In this document: positions 16,675-25,248 of the stretch, piece after piece
Layout of the letters: every line of letters starts with the position of its first letter
Position numbering within the stretch: the first letter of the stretch is position 1
DNA from: Acinetobacter sp.
Lineage (GTDB): Bacteria > Pseudomonadota > Gammaproteobacteria > Pseudomonadales > Moraxellaceae
Assembly (NCBI GenBank): GCA_008017315.1
Contig: SSHE01000065.1
Span: forward strand, 1-37,524
Direction: 5' to 3'
DNA length: 37,524 bases
The notes under the pieces: model-generated
Databases searched by the model: none
The model's input: only the letters and a program-made list of their open reading frames with translations
What the model was told of the DNA's origin: nothing
Position numbers and translations under genes: made by a program

Positions 16675-18210
16675 ATGCTGTCTCGTTGGGTTAGACAAAT
16701 TTTACAAGCAACAGTCTATGATGTTGCCATTGAATCCCCTTTGGATGTCGCCCCAAAAATGAGTCAGCGTTTAAACAATCATATTCGTTTTAAGCGTGAA
16801 GACTTACAACCCGTTTTTTCCTTCAAATTACGTGGTGCATACAATCGCATCAGCCAAATGCCCAAAGAGCAATTACAACGTGGCGTGATTTGTGCATCGG
16901 CAGGCAATCATGCACAAGGCGTTGCCCTGTCTGGGCAAAAATTGGGGATTCCTGCCATTATCGTCATGCCTGTGACCACACCAGACATTAAGGTTGAAGC
17001 CGTAAAGCGTCTAGGCGGTACAGTGGTATTACATGGGGATAGCTTTGATGTGTCCAATCGCTATGCCCAGCAACGTGCGATAGATGAAAATCTGATTTTT
17101 GTACCCCCTTATGATGATGAATTGGTCATTGCAGGACAAGGTACGATTGCCAATGAAATTTTACGCCAATGGCGTGAAGTTGAATATGTTTTTGTTGCTG
17201 TGGGCGGCGGCGGTTTGATTGCAGGCATCGCCGCCTATTTGGGCGAAGTTGCACCGCATGTCAAGATTGTGCCTGTTGAATATGAAGAATCTGCCTGCCT
17301 CAAACTTGCCCTTGAAACGGGTGAACGCGCGATATTGCCACATGTGGGACTATTTGCGGATGGTACGGCGGTCGCACAAATTGGGCAATTACCCTTTGAA
17401 GTATTACAATTGGAAAAATCTGATGGTTCAGGCAAAATCATCGAAAACGAAGTCGTCACGGTGAATACCGATGAAATCTGTGCTGCAATCAAAGATATTT
17501 TTGATGAAAATCGTAGTATTGTCGAACCCTCTGGTGCTTTAGCATTGGCAGGGATCAAAAAATACGTCGAACAACAGCAGATTCAAGATAAAAATATTGT
17601 ATCTATCGTCTGCGGTGCAAATATGAATTTTGACCGCTTGCGTTATATTGCCGAACGAACCGAACTAGGTGAACATCGTGAAGCCATTTATGCGGTGACT
17701 TTACCTGAGCAAAAAGGGGCATTTTTACAATTCTGCCGCACCTTACAGGGTCGTAATATCACCGAATTTAACTATCGCTACAATGGCAGCAATGCGGCAC
17801 AAGTCTTTGTGGGGATTAGCTTAAAAGGCGGTGAAAAAGAACGGCAAGATATTTTTCATCATCTACAACAAAACTATGATGTGGCAGATTTATCCGATGA
17901 TGAAGTGGCAAAATTGCATATCCGCTATCTAATAGGTGGGCATGGACACTTGCACGACGAACGCTTATTCCGTGTTGAATTTCCAGAACGCCCTGGGGCA
18001 TTACTCACATTCTTGGAACGTTTAGGTTTGGAACATAATATTAGCCTATTCCATTATCGTAATCATGGTGCGGCTGAAGGTCGAGTGCTGATGGGATTAC
18101 AGGCAGCGATAGACACCGCTCAAGATACTTTGATTGAAACCTTAAAGCAGATTAATTATCCATTTGAGGAAGTGAGTCAAAATGAAGGTTATAAGCGGTT
18201 TTTAAAATAA
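16675..18210 (+). CDS. ilvA: Threonine ammonia-lyase, biosynthetic (IlvA)
   Basis: PLP enzyme that deaminates threonine to 2-oxobutanoate, the first step of isoleucine synthesis. The 511 residues fit the long allosteric form: catalytic domain (1-320) with SFKLRGAYN (49-57; PLP Lys 51), SAGNHAQG (75-82) and the glycine loop GGGGLIAG (177-184), then two ACT-like regulatory domains (from about 330) that in relatives bind isoleucine and valine. GGAAG precedes ATG 16675. It ends in a strong terminator, so it is transcribed alone. Confidence 0.97.
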   Translation: MLSRWVRQILQATVYDVAIESPLDVAPKMSQRLNNHIRFKREDLQPVFSFKLRGAYNRISQMPKEQLQRGVICASAGNHAQGVALSGQKLGIPAIIVMPVTTPDIKVEAVKRLGGTVVLHGDSFDVSNRYAQQRAIDENLIFVPPYDDELVIAGQGTIANEILRQWREVEYVFVAVGGGGLIAGIAAYLGEVAPHVKIVPVEYEESACLKLALETGERAILPHVGLFADGTAVAQIGQLPFEVLQLEKSDGSGKIIENEVVTVNTDEICAAIKDIFDENRSIVEPSGALALAGIKKYVEQQQIQDKNIVSIVCGANMNFDRLRYIAERTELGEHREAIYAVTLPEQKGAFLQFCRTLQGRNITEFNYRYNGSNAAQVFVGISLKGGEKERQDIFHHLQQNYDVADLSDDEVAKLHIRYLIGGHGHLHDERLFRVEFPERPGALLTFLERLGLEHNISLFHYRNHGAAEGRVLMGLQAAIDTAQDTLIETLKQINYPFEEVSQNEGYKRFLK

Positions 18211-18220
18211 TCCTAAACCT

Positions 18221-18248
18221 ACAGCGAAGTGCCTCACTTCGCTGTTTT
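18221..18248 (+). terminator. Intrinsic terminator of ilvA
   Basis: ACAGCGAAGTG (18221-18231) and CACTTCGCTGT (18235-18245) form a perfect 11-bp stem with loop CCT, followed by TTTT. It lies 10 bases after the ilvA stop. Confidence 0.93.
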
Positions 18249-18331
18249 ATGCATAAAATCCCTCAAAAATAAGATGACAATCACATTTTCATTGGTTAAT
18301 ATTTTGCTACCGTAAAACAACAAATCACCTC

Positions 18332-18892
18332 ATGAAAATACTTTTTATTCTATTGCTCATGATTGGGGCAACGGTTTTGTATGGCTATCCTGCTTATCAA
18401 TTACATCAAGCCGAAAAACGTGAACGCCTAAGTTATAAACATATTCCCAGCAATGTGGTTGCACATCGCTTTGATCGTATTGGTGGACTAACCGCTCGTG
18501 GAGAATTACTCAATCAATATCCTCATTTTATGATTTATATTATGTTTTTAGAATATGAAGGTAAAGAACCACCCAAAGGGACGATGGAAAAATTGTTTGA
18601 AGATTGTGAATCTCTGAACACACTCAAAAATGCAGCTCCCCTGCGTCGTCAAGCTGCACTCAATATCACCGAGCAAGACCATATTACCTTTAAGTATCAG
18701 GTCAAAAATAAATTTGGTGATGTGTTACTGGAACATCAGCAAGTGATGGCGGAATGTCCAAACTTTATCGAGCTAAAGAATTATCAACCCCCAAAAGAAG
18801 AAACCGACCACTTTAACAACCCACCACCTATTTCACCACAAAAAATCGCCGAACTGGAAGCCAAAGAACGTAAAGCTGAAAATGGCTATTAA
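18332..18892 (+). CDS. Small anchored protein, paralogue 1 of 3
   Basis: A 186-residue protein with an N-terminal hydrophobic segment (3-20, an uncleaved anchor or signal) and a soluble, probably periplasmic domain. I do not recognise the family. It shares a layout with the next two genes: a YP-x-x-x-YI strand (YPHFMIYI), a middle Cys (EDCESL), and a C-terminal FGDVLLEHQQVMAECP with a second Cys. This copy alone has a Pro/Lys/Glu-rich tail. First gene of a tight four-gene run; the next starts 12 bases on. Confidence 0.8.
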   Translation: MKILFILLLMIGATVLYGYPAYQLHQAEKRERLSYKHIPSNVVAHRFDRIGGLTARGELLNQYPHFMIYIMFLEYEGKEPPKGTMEKLFEDCESLNTLKNAAPLRRQAALNITEQDHITFKYQVKNKFGDVLLEHQQVMAECPNFIELKNYQPPKEETDHFNNPPPISPQKIAELEAKERKAENGY

Positions 18893-18904
18893 TAGGATAA
18901 AAAT

Positions 18905-19414
18905 ATGGATCTGAATAAATTAAATAAAGATTTTCGCATGAAATTGATTGGCATCAGTATTGTACTGGTGACTTTTTTACTGGGCTATTGCATGAATACC
19001 CAATCACAAAACAGCTATGCCCAAAAGGTCAAAGCCTACCTCAATAGTCCAGAATTTAAACAAGATTTTCAGCGTAAAGACTCAGGTATCGAACAAGATG
19101 TACTAGTAATCTATCCCAAAATCACCATCTATATCACCTTTAAATATAATAGCAAAAAGGAATTTTCCGAAGAGGAAAAATACAATGCCAACCAACGAAA
19201 ATGTGATTTTGTCAGTGATTTATTTACCCAATTTAAAGCCAATGGCTCACAAAAAACTGCTATTTTAAACTTGCTCAGGCAAGACAATATTGTCATTGAA
19301 AATATTTACCGTAATAAATATGCCGATGTTTTGTTTACGACCCAGCAGCCACTGGCAGAATGCACACAGTGGTATCCTCACCAATCCGACCTTTCTACTG
19401 CATCACAGGAATAG
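18905..19414 (+). CDS. Small anchored protein, paralogue 2 of 3
   Basis: A 169-residue protein with an N-terminal hydrophobic span (about 12-30, IGISIVLVTFLLGYCM) and a soluble domain with the same pattern as its neighbours: VIYPKITIYITF, a middle Cys (QRKCDFV), and KYADVLFTTQQPLAECTQW with the second Cys. Identity to paralogues 1 and 3 is low, but the order and spacing of these blocks agree. AGGA precedes the ATG. Function unknown; the conserved Cys pair suggests a disulfide outside the cytosol. Confidence 0.8.
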   Translation: MDLNKLNKDFRMKLIGISIVLVTFLLGYCMNTQSQNSYAQKVKAYLNSPEFKQDFQRKDSGIEQDVLVIYPKITIYITFKYNSKKEFSEEEKYNANQRKCDFVSDLFTQFKANGSQKTAILNLLRQDNIVIENIYRNKYADVLFTTQQPLAECTQWYPHQSDLSTASQE

Positions 19415-19416
19415 AC

Positions 19417-19923
19417 ATGAACAAACCATTGATGATGATTATTGCCGTTCTGATTATACTCATTGGATTTTTTGGTTATCGCCATTATCAGGATAATAAA
19501 TTCAAGGAAGACTTCCGTAAATCTATTCAATCCGTGCCTGAAAAAATGCGTACCAGTAATACTATATTGCCACCACAAATGGCAAAGTTTATTAAACTCG
19601 ATATTTTGGTCAATTATCCCAATATCGTCTATTATATTGACGTAAAAGAGTTTAAAGAAAAAACTTTACCTTCCGATGCAAAAGCCGTTTTTAATCAAGA
19701 TGAAGGCATGGTATGTAAATCGTTCTTTTCTGCCATTCAAAATCTAATGATCAGCGGCAGTAAACATGAACAGAAACTCTTTTTAGAATTAATTAAAACC
19801 GAGAATATTCGTGCAGACTTAAAGTTACGTAATGCTTTTGGTGAAAACTTATATACTGAAAGTGCAATTTTGGCACAATGCCCTGAATATACCAATGCAA
19901 TCTATACTATGAATAATAACTAA
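19417..19923 (+). CDS. Small anchored protein, paralogue 3 of 3
   Basis: A 168-residue protein with an N-terminal membrane span (5-20, LMMIIAVLIILIGFFG) and a soluble domain with LVNYPNIVYYIDV, a middle Cys (MVCKSFF) and NAFGENLYTESAILAQCPEY with the second Cys. It is the third divergent copy of the fold encoded by the two genes before it. The start 19417 has AGGA at the right distance and lies 2 bases after the previous stop; the longer open frame to 19360 overlaps that gene and is rejected. Function unknown. Confidence 0.8.
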   Translation: MNKPLMMIIAVLIILIGFFGYRHYQDNKFKEDFRKSIQSVPEKMRTSNTILPPQMAKFIKLDILVNYPNIVYYIDVKEFKEKTLPSDAKAVFNQDEGMVCKSFFSAIQNLMISGSKHEQKLFLELIKTENIRADLKLRNAFGENLYTESAILAQCPEYTNAIYTMNNN

Positions 19924-19932
19924 GGAATATTC

Positions 19933-20157
19933 ATGAATTATCCTACAATAGGTTTATATCGTCATTATAAGGGCAACATGTATCAAGTCATTGGCACAGC
20001 CCAACATAGTGAAACAGCAGAGTTAATGGTGGTTTACCAATGTTTATATGGCGAATATGGACTATGGCTGCGTCCACTCAGTATGTTTAATGAATGGGTC
20101 ACGCTAGACAATGGACAATCCGTTCCACGCTTTGAATTTATCCAACGTCATTTTTGA
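19933..20157 (+). CDS. DUF1653 family protein
   Basis: A 74-residue cytosolic protein matching the DUF1653 pattern almost end to end: GLYRHYKGNMYQVIG, HSETAELMVVYQCLYG, LWLRPLSMFNEWV, PRFEFI. The family is a small beta-rich domain of unknown role. AAGGA precedes the ATG and it begins 9 bases after paralogue 3, so it is probably the last gene of that run. Its stop is 2 bases from that of the convergent YqiJ-like gene. Confidence 0.92.
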   Translation: MNYPTIGLYRHYKGNMYQVIGTAQHSETAELMVVYQCLYGEYGLWLRPLSMFNEWVTLDNGQSVPRFEFIQRHF

Positions 20158-20159
20158 TT

Positions 20160-20771
20160 TTAAACCAACTCATCTCGCTGAGAAATGATTTTCTTGGCGA
20201 TATAATGAGCATCACTATAACCTGTGAGAATCACTTGTGACTGTTCCTCCAGCTCTCCATATTCAGGTTCAACCATAATCAAATGCAACTGCCCAACAGG
20301 GTCACGCAGCATGGCTTGTGCACTTTGGTAGGGTTTGGCGTGTCCATTAACCACAGTGGCCAAACGTCCGACTAAGCTCATCGGACAACTTACCTCACTC
20401 GGTTTAATCACTTGGTCTAAACAGTGCATCATAAACAAGGTAAAAAACCATGCCAGTAAAAATGCAGGTAAAAACACGATACCAAAATCTAAAAAATTCT
20501 GATAAAACGCATAAAAACTCAGTTGAAAAAGATAACCTGCGAAACTTAAATTAATCAGAAAAAAAACCAAAATAATAAATCTGGAAATCTGAACCTGTAA
20601 CAAGGGTGCATGTTTAAGCCATTTTGGAATCAACTGACGAATATATTGTGAAGGGCGATGCTTGATATAAATACCTATCGTTTCGGCAATAATCAGCATA
20701 AAAATCGTCGCTACACATAGATGAAAAGGAACTAATGCCGAATGAAAAAATAGTTCTAGGGTAATCGTCAT
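20160..20771 (-). CDS. YqiJ-like inner-membrane protein with OB domain
   Basis: A protein of about 203 residues with three to four N-terminal membrane spans and a soluble C-terminal OB-like domain (SLVGRLATVV ... LHLIMVEPEYGEL ... VILTGYSDAHYIA) typical of YqiJ/DUF1449. In many bacteria this family is encoded beside a flotillin-like protein (YqiK) and linked to membrane organisation; no flotillin gene is in this window. ATG 20771 is preferred (AAGGA 9 bases before); ATG 20777 is also open. The Rieske gene ends 25 bases upstream. Confidence 0.75.
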   Translation of the reverse strand: MTITLELFFHSALVPFHLCVATIFMLIIAETIGIYIKHRPSQYIRQLIPKWLKHAPLLQVQISRFIILVFFLINLSFAGYLFQLSFYAFYQNFLDFGIVFLPAFLLAWFFTLFMMHCLDQVIKPSEVSCPMSLVGRLATVVNGHAKPYQSAQAMLRDPVGQLHLIMVEPEYGELEEQSQVILTGYSDAHYIAKKIISQRDELV

Positions 20772-20796
20772 CAGCATATTTCCTTATCAAGACCCA

Positions 20797-21120
20797 TTAG
20801 GCTTCTTTTAAATAAATACCACCATCCGAATGAATGGCGATATCCACTTGGGTGAGTGACTCTCCCTGACAAGGCCCCCAAATACATTGTCCATTTTCCA
20901 CATTAAATAATGCACCATGCGTCGAACAGATAATATATTCCTTATCCATATCCAAAAATTGATGTTCCATATATTCAAGACTGGTTTGCAAATGTGGACA
21001 GATATTTTTGTACGCAAAAAACGAACCATCACGCTGGGTAATAAAAATCTCGCCCATAGGGGTATCAAAACCTCGTGCTTCACGTTCTGGGACATCTTCG
21101 GTCTGACAAATTAAATACAT
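20797..21120 (-). CDS. Rieske [2Fe-2S] ferredoxin-like protein
   Basis: A 107-residue soluble Rieske domain. The cluster ligands are CPH (Cys 41, His 43) and CSTH (Cys 65, His 68), in the usual C-x-H ... C-x2-H arrangement, here 21 residues apart. It is a stand-alone ferredoxin-like protein, perhaps an electron carrier for an oxygenase not in this window. ATG 21120 gives the family start (MYLICQTEDVP); the frame open to 21156 would overlap the kinase gene. It follows the sugar kinase gene by 19 bases. Confidence 0.9.
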   Translation of the reverse strand: MYLICQTEDVPEREARGFDTPMGEIFITQRDGSFFAYKNICPHLQTSLEYMEHQFLDMDKEYIICSTHGALFNVENGQCIWGPCQGESLTQVDIAIHSDGGIYLKEA

Positions 21121-21139
21121 CTCGTTCTTCTTCCCAAAC

Positions 21140-22132
21140 TTAGAATTGTTGCACAATCGCTTGATATTGCTGATAACTTAAACGAGGGCCAAATTGGCTC
21201 ACCACTTGTGCTGCTACACGGTTGCCCAGTTGTGCTGCCTGCGTCAATGATTTTCCTTGTGATAAAGCATAAAGAAAACCACCTGCAAAAGCATCTCCTG
21301 CACCATTGGTATCAACAGCTTGTGTCACAAATTCACCAACGATCAATTCAATTGGCTGGCCTTTACGCCCAATCAATGCTCCCTTACTGCCCAAAGTAAT
21401 CACTACAGTTTGAGCAATGTTTAACAGTGCTTCGGATGCCTGTTCGATACTTACCGTTTTGCTATACATCAGGGCTTCTTGTTCATTACAAAACAGTACA
21501 TCGACACCATCGTCAATCAGAATATCCAGCCCTGCTTTGGCATATTGCACCATTGCTGGGTCAGAAAGTGAAATCGCAATGCTCACATTGTTTGCCTTAG
21601 CAATCTGTCTCGCTTGTGCCACTGCCTGATGTGCGGTCGGGCTGGTTGCCAAATAACCTTCGATATATAGCCATTTTGCCTGTGTTAATGCTGCATAATC
21701 GATTTGTACTGGGCTTAATTCGGCGGTAATTCCCAAATGGGTGTACATGGTACGTTCACCATCAGGGGTAATCATGACGATACATGTACCTGTTTGCCCC
21801 TCACTTAGGGATTTTTCATGGGTCTGTACATTCACCTGTTTTAAGTCATTCAGATAAAACGTCGCCAAATCATCATTGCCCACTCGGCACGCATAAAAAC
21901 TTGTACCGCCCAATGCCGAGAATGCCACGGTCGTATTGGCTGCCGAACCACCACTGGCTTGTCCTTTATGTGTTGCAGTGGCAAGATGCTGTACAAGTTG
22001 GGCTTGTTGTGCGGCATCACAAAGCTGCATGGTGCCTTTGCTCAATTGAGCTTGTGCCAAAAACGCATCATCGACCAAAAATTCTTGATCCACCAAAGCA
22101 TTACCTATCGAAAACAGCTCAACTTGTGCCAT
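21140..22132 (-). CDS. PfkB-family carbohydrate kinase, adenosine-kinase-like
   Basis: A 330-residue ribokinase-fold kinase. Signature 1 GGSAANT is at about 61-67 and signature 2 DTNGAGDAFAGGFL near the C-terminus, with the catalytic Asp of GAGD at about 280. N-terminal GNALVDQEF and the overall layout resemble bacterial adenosine kinase-like members, but substrate cannot be set from sequence. The start is ATG 22132; the GTG just before is in frame. Transcribed towards the Rieske and YqiJ-like genes; divergent from the M16C protease gene. Confidence 0.88.
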   Translation of the reverse strand: MAQVELFSIGNALVDQEFLVDDAFLAQAQLSKGTMQLCDAAQQAQLVQHLATATHKGQASGGSAANTTVAFSALGGTSFYACRVGNDDLATFYLNDLKQVNVQTHEKSLSEGQTGTCIVMITPDGERTMYTHLGITAELSPVQIDYAALTQAKWLYIEGYLATSPTAHQAVAQARQIAKANNVSIAISLSDPAMVQYAKAGLDILIDDGVDVLFCNEQEALMYSKTVSIEQASEALLNIAQTVVITLGSKGALIGRKGQPIELIVGEFVTQAVDTNGAGDAFAGGFLYALSQGKSLTQAAQLGNRVAAQVVSQFGPRLSYQQYQAIVQQF

Positions 22133-22296
22133 CACATGATATCTCGAAAAAAATTTTGCTTAGAGTAACATGAAAGCCCTTGCTCGCTAAGTCTCCCTGT
22201 ATCATTTCTGATAAAAATCAGCCCTTTTCTCCATGTTTCCGCTATACTCTGAGCATCATTAAAATTCAGCACATCATTGCATTATACGGAGTATGT

Positions 22297-25236
22297 ATGC
22301 CGCACACCTGTTCAAACCCATCGCAGAATCCTATTCACCCTGCTTTTGAATTGGTGCGTCAAAAATTTATTGATGCTTTGTCCACGACCGTCTATCAATT
22401 TCGGCATAAGGTCACAGGTGCTGTGCATTATCACCTTGCCAATGACAATGATGAAAATGTCTTTCTCGTCGCATTTCGTACACAACCCATGGACTCCAAA
22501 GGCGAAGCCCATATCTTGGAACATACTGCACTGTGTGGTTCAAAACAATATCCAGTGCGTGACCCCTTCTTTTCCATGATTAAACGCTCGCTCAATACCT
22601 TTATGAATGCGTTTACCGCAGCCGATTGGACGGCTTATCCTTTTGCCACTCAAAATAGTAAAGATTTTGATAATTTACTTTCGGTTTATCTGGATGCCGC
22701 ATTTTTTGCCAATTTAAATGAATTAGATTTCTTACAAGAAGGTATTCGAGTTGAACTGGAAAATGATAAACCAGTCTTTAAAGGTATCGTATTTAACGAA
22801 ATGAAAGGGGCATGTAGTGCACCCAATGACCAGCTTTATCACAAACTTGCCCATCACCTTTATCCTGATACCACTTATCACTACAACTCAGGTGGCGACC
22901 CGAAAGATATTCCCGATTTGACCTATCAAGAGCTGGTCGAATTTTATCGTAGTCATTACCACCCTTCCAATGCGGTATTTATGACTTTTGGTGATGCTGA
23001 TGTTTATCAATTACATGACAAATTTGAACAACAGGCCTTAAAGCATTTTAGCCAAGGGCAAACAATTCATTCTATTGCTGAAACACGCCTCACCACACCC
23101 AAACACGTCACCGAACATTATGCCGTCGATGAACAGGATTTAAGCCAAAAAACCTATCATGTGTTGGGTTGGTTATTGCCTGAAACACACCATATCAAGC
23201 TACGCTTAGGGATGCGTTTGGTTGAAGGGGTTTTATTGGAAAATTCGGCTTCACCCTTACGCAACTATTTGGAAACCAGCAAATTGGGACAATCTACAGG
23301 GCCGTTTATGGGCGTGGATGACTCCAATTTTGAAATGACTTTTTATTGTGGTATTCAAGGTTCAGAAGCAGAAAAAGCCGAAGCATTTGAGCAAGGTGTT
23401 TTCAATATTTTAGCTGAAATCGCAGCAAAACCGATTGAGCAAAGCACTATTGAAGCAATTTTACATCAGATTGAATTACATCAACGTGAAATTGGCGGTG
23501 ATGGTACACCTTATGGTTTAAGTTTAATTCTAAATGGCTTAGGTGGTGCGATTCACCATGCCGATCCAATTGCGGTGTGGGATGTTGAACAGGCACTGGC
23601 AGAGATTAAACAAGAGCTACAAGACCCAATGTGGTTATCCAATCTTATCCAGACCTATTTGATTGATAACCCGCATCGTGTACGCCTCACCCTGATTCCC
23701 GATCAAACATTGTCACAACGTGAACGTGATACCGAACAAGCCAGACTAGATAGCATTGCAGCAACACTGGATGAGCAGCAACGCACGCAGATTTTGGCTC
23801 AAACTGAAGCCTTAAAACAGCGTCAAGCCACGCCTGATGATTTGGAATTATTACCCAAAGTCACCTTGGATGATATTCCTGCTGGGCTAAAATATATTGC
23901 AGAAATCAACGAGCAGATTTCCCTCGATGGTCATGCCGTCCCAGTCCATCTCTACCATGCAGGGACAAATGGTTTGTTCTATCAGCAAGTGCTGATTCAT
24001 TTACCACAAGATATTGTATCGTCACCTTATTTCAATCTGCTCAGTATTTTGATGGGCGAAGTCGGTGCAGGTGAATATGACTACCTCCAACTGCAAACCC
24101 AACAAACTGCCATTAGTGGTGGTGTCGGTATGGGGCTCAGCATTCGCAGCAAAGTGAATGATAAAGAGGGTATCAGTGCATTTTTAACCCTCACCACCAA
24201 AGCTTTAAATCATAATATCGCAGCGATGGATTTACTCTATACTGCTTTTAATCAGATGCGTTTTGATGAAAAAGAACGTATTTTAGAATTATTACAGCAA
24301 CGTAAAACCAGCTGGCAAGCGCGACTTTCTGGTGCAGGACATAGCTATGCGATGCAAACCGCTTGTCGAAATATGAGTGCCTTTGCTCAGCGTGATTATC
24401 AACATACAGGCTTGCCTGCTTTACGCTGGCTGACTCAACTTATTGATGATATTCGCCAAAGTGACCAACATTATCAACACTTTATCGAACAACTGCAAAG
24501 TATTCACCAACGTATTGTACAGGCATCTAAATCTTTCCTTTTGGTCTGTGAAGCCCAGCATAGTGATGATTTACTCTTCGCTTTACAAAAAACGTGGTCA
24601 AAAACCGAACATGTACACGAAACACCATTTGTACAATCTGCCGCATATTCACCCGATGACAGTGACCACGCATGGCTGATTCAAACCAATGTCCAATTTT
24701 GTGCCAGTGCCTACCCTGCTGTTGAGATTAATCATCCTGATGCAGCCGCTTTTATGGTACTAGGTTCATATTTGCGAAATGGTTATTTACACAGTGCGAT
24801 TCGTGAACAAGGTGGTGCATACGGTGGCGGTGCAGGCTACGATGGCAATAGTTGTGCATTCCGTTTTTATAGCTATCGAGACCCACGACTGGCAGAAACT
24901 TTTGCCGATTTTGAGCAATCGATTCAATGGTTATTACATAGCGAACAATACGAGTACCAACTGGAAGAAGCCATTTTGGGCTTAGTGGCCAGTATGGATA
25001 AACCTGGTTCGCCTGCTGGTGAAGCCATTACCACGTGCTATGCCAGCTTGCATGGACGCACTCATGACTTTAGACAGCAGTTACGCCAACGCATTCTTGG
25101 CGTAAGTCTTGCCGATTTAAAACGCATTAGCGAACATTATTTATTGCATAAAACCCCTGTCCGTGCCGTGGTTGCCCCAATTTCCAAACAGGATGAATTG
25201 CTACAACTGGGTTTTAGTCTGCATAAAATCCACTAA
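22297..25236 (+). CDS. M16C zinc metallopeptidase (presequence protease-like)
   Basis: A 979-residue protease of the pitrilysin family, subfamily M16C, like mitochondrial PreP. The inverted zinc motif HILEH (72-76) and the downstream ligand Glu in NEMKGA (168) are intact, so it should be active; the C-terminal half holds the second, inactive pair of domains (GGAYGGGAGYDGNSCAF). Such enzymes degrade short unfolded peptides. No signal peptide is seen, so it is probably cytosolic. GGAG lies 5 bases before ATG 22297; the open frame to 22180 covers the promoter and is rejected. A -10 box TATACT is at 22243-22248. Confidence 0.92.
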   Translation: MPHTCSNPSQNPIHPAFELVRQKFIDALSTTVYQFRHKVTGAVHYHLANDNDENVFLVAFRTQPMDSKGEAHILEHTALCGSKQYPVRDPFFSMIKRSLNTFMNAFTAADWTAYPFATQNSKDFDNLLSVYLDAAFFANLNELDFLQEGIRVELENDKPVFKGIVFNEMKGACSAPNDQLYHKLAHHLYPDTTYHYNSGGDPKDIPDLTYQELVEFYRSHYHPSNAVFMTFGDADVYQLHDKFEQQALKHFSQGQTIHSIAETRLTTPKHVTEHYAVDEQDLSQKTYHVLGWLLPETHHIKLRLGMRLVEGVLLENSASPLRNYLETSKLGQSTGPFMGVDDSNFEMTFYCGIQGSEAEKAEAFEQGVFNILAEIAAKPIEQSTIEAILHQIELHQREIGGDGTPYGLSLILNGLGGAIHHADPIAVWDVEQALAEIKQELQDPMWLSNLIQTYLIDNPHRVRLTLIPDQTLSQRERDTEQARLDSIAATLDEQQRTQILAQTEALKQRQATPDDLELLPKVTLDDIPAGLKYIAEINEQISLDGHAVPVHLYHAGTNGLFYQQVLIHLPQDIVSSPYFNLLSILMGEVGAGEYDYLQLQTQQTAISGGVGMGLSIRSKVNDKEGISAFLTLTTKALNHNIAAMDLLYTAFNQMRFDEKERILELLQQRKTSWQARLSGAGHSYAMQTACRNMSAFAQRDYQHTGLPALRWLTQLIDDIRQSDQHYQHFIEQLQSIHQRIVQASKSFLLVCEAQHSDDLLFALQKTWSKTEHVHETPFVQSAAYSPDDSDHAWLIQTNVQFCASAYPAVEINHPDAAAFMVLGSYLRNGYLHSAIREQGGAYGGGAGYDGNSCAFRFYSYRDPRLAETFADFEQSIQWLLHSEQYEYQLEEAILGLVASMDKPGSPAGEAITTCYASLHGRTHDFRQQLRQRILGVSLADLKRISEHYLLHKTPVRAVVAPISKQDELLQLGFSLHKIH

Positions 25237-25248
25237 TCAGGACATCTT

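Noticed and set aside
22180..22296. N-terminal extension of the M16C protease
   Set aside because: It covers the -10 region; ATG 22297 has a good ribosome site and the expected protein start.
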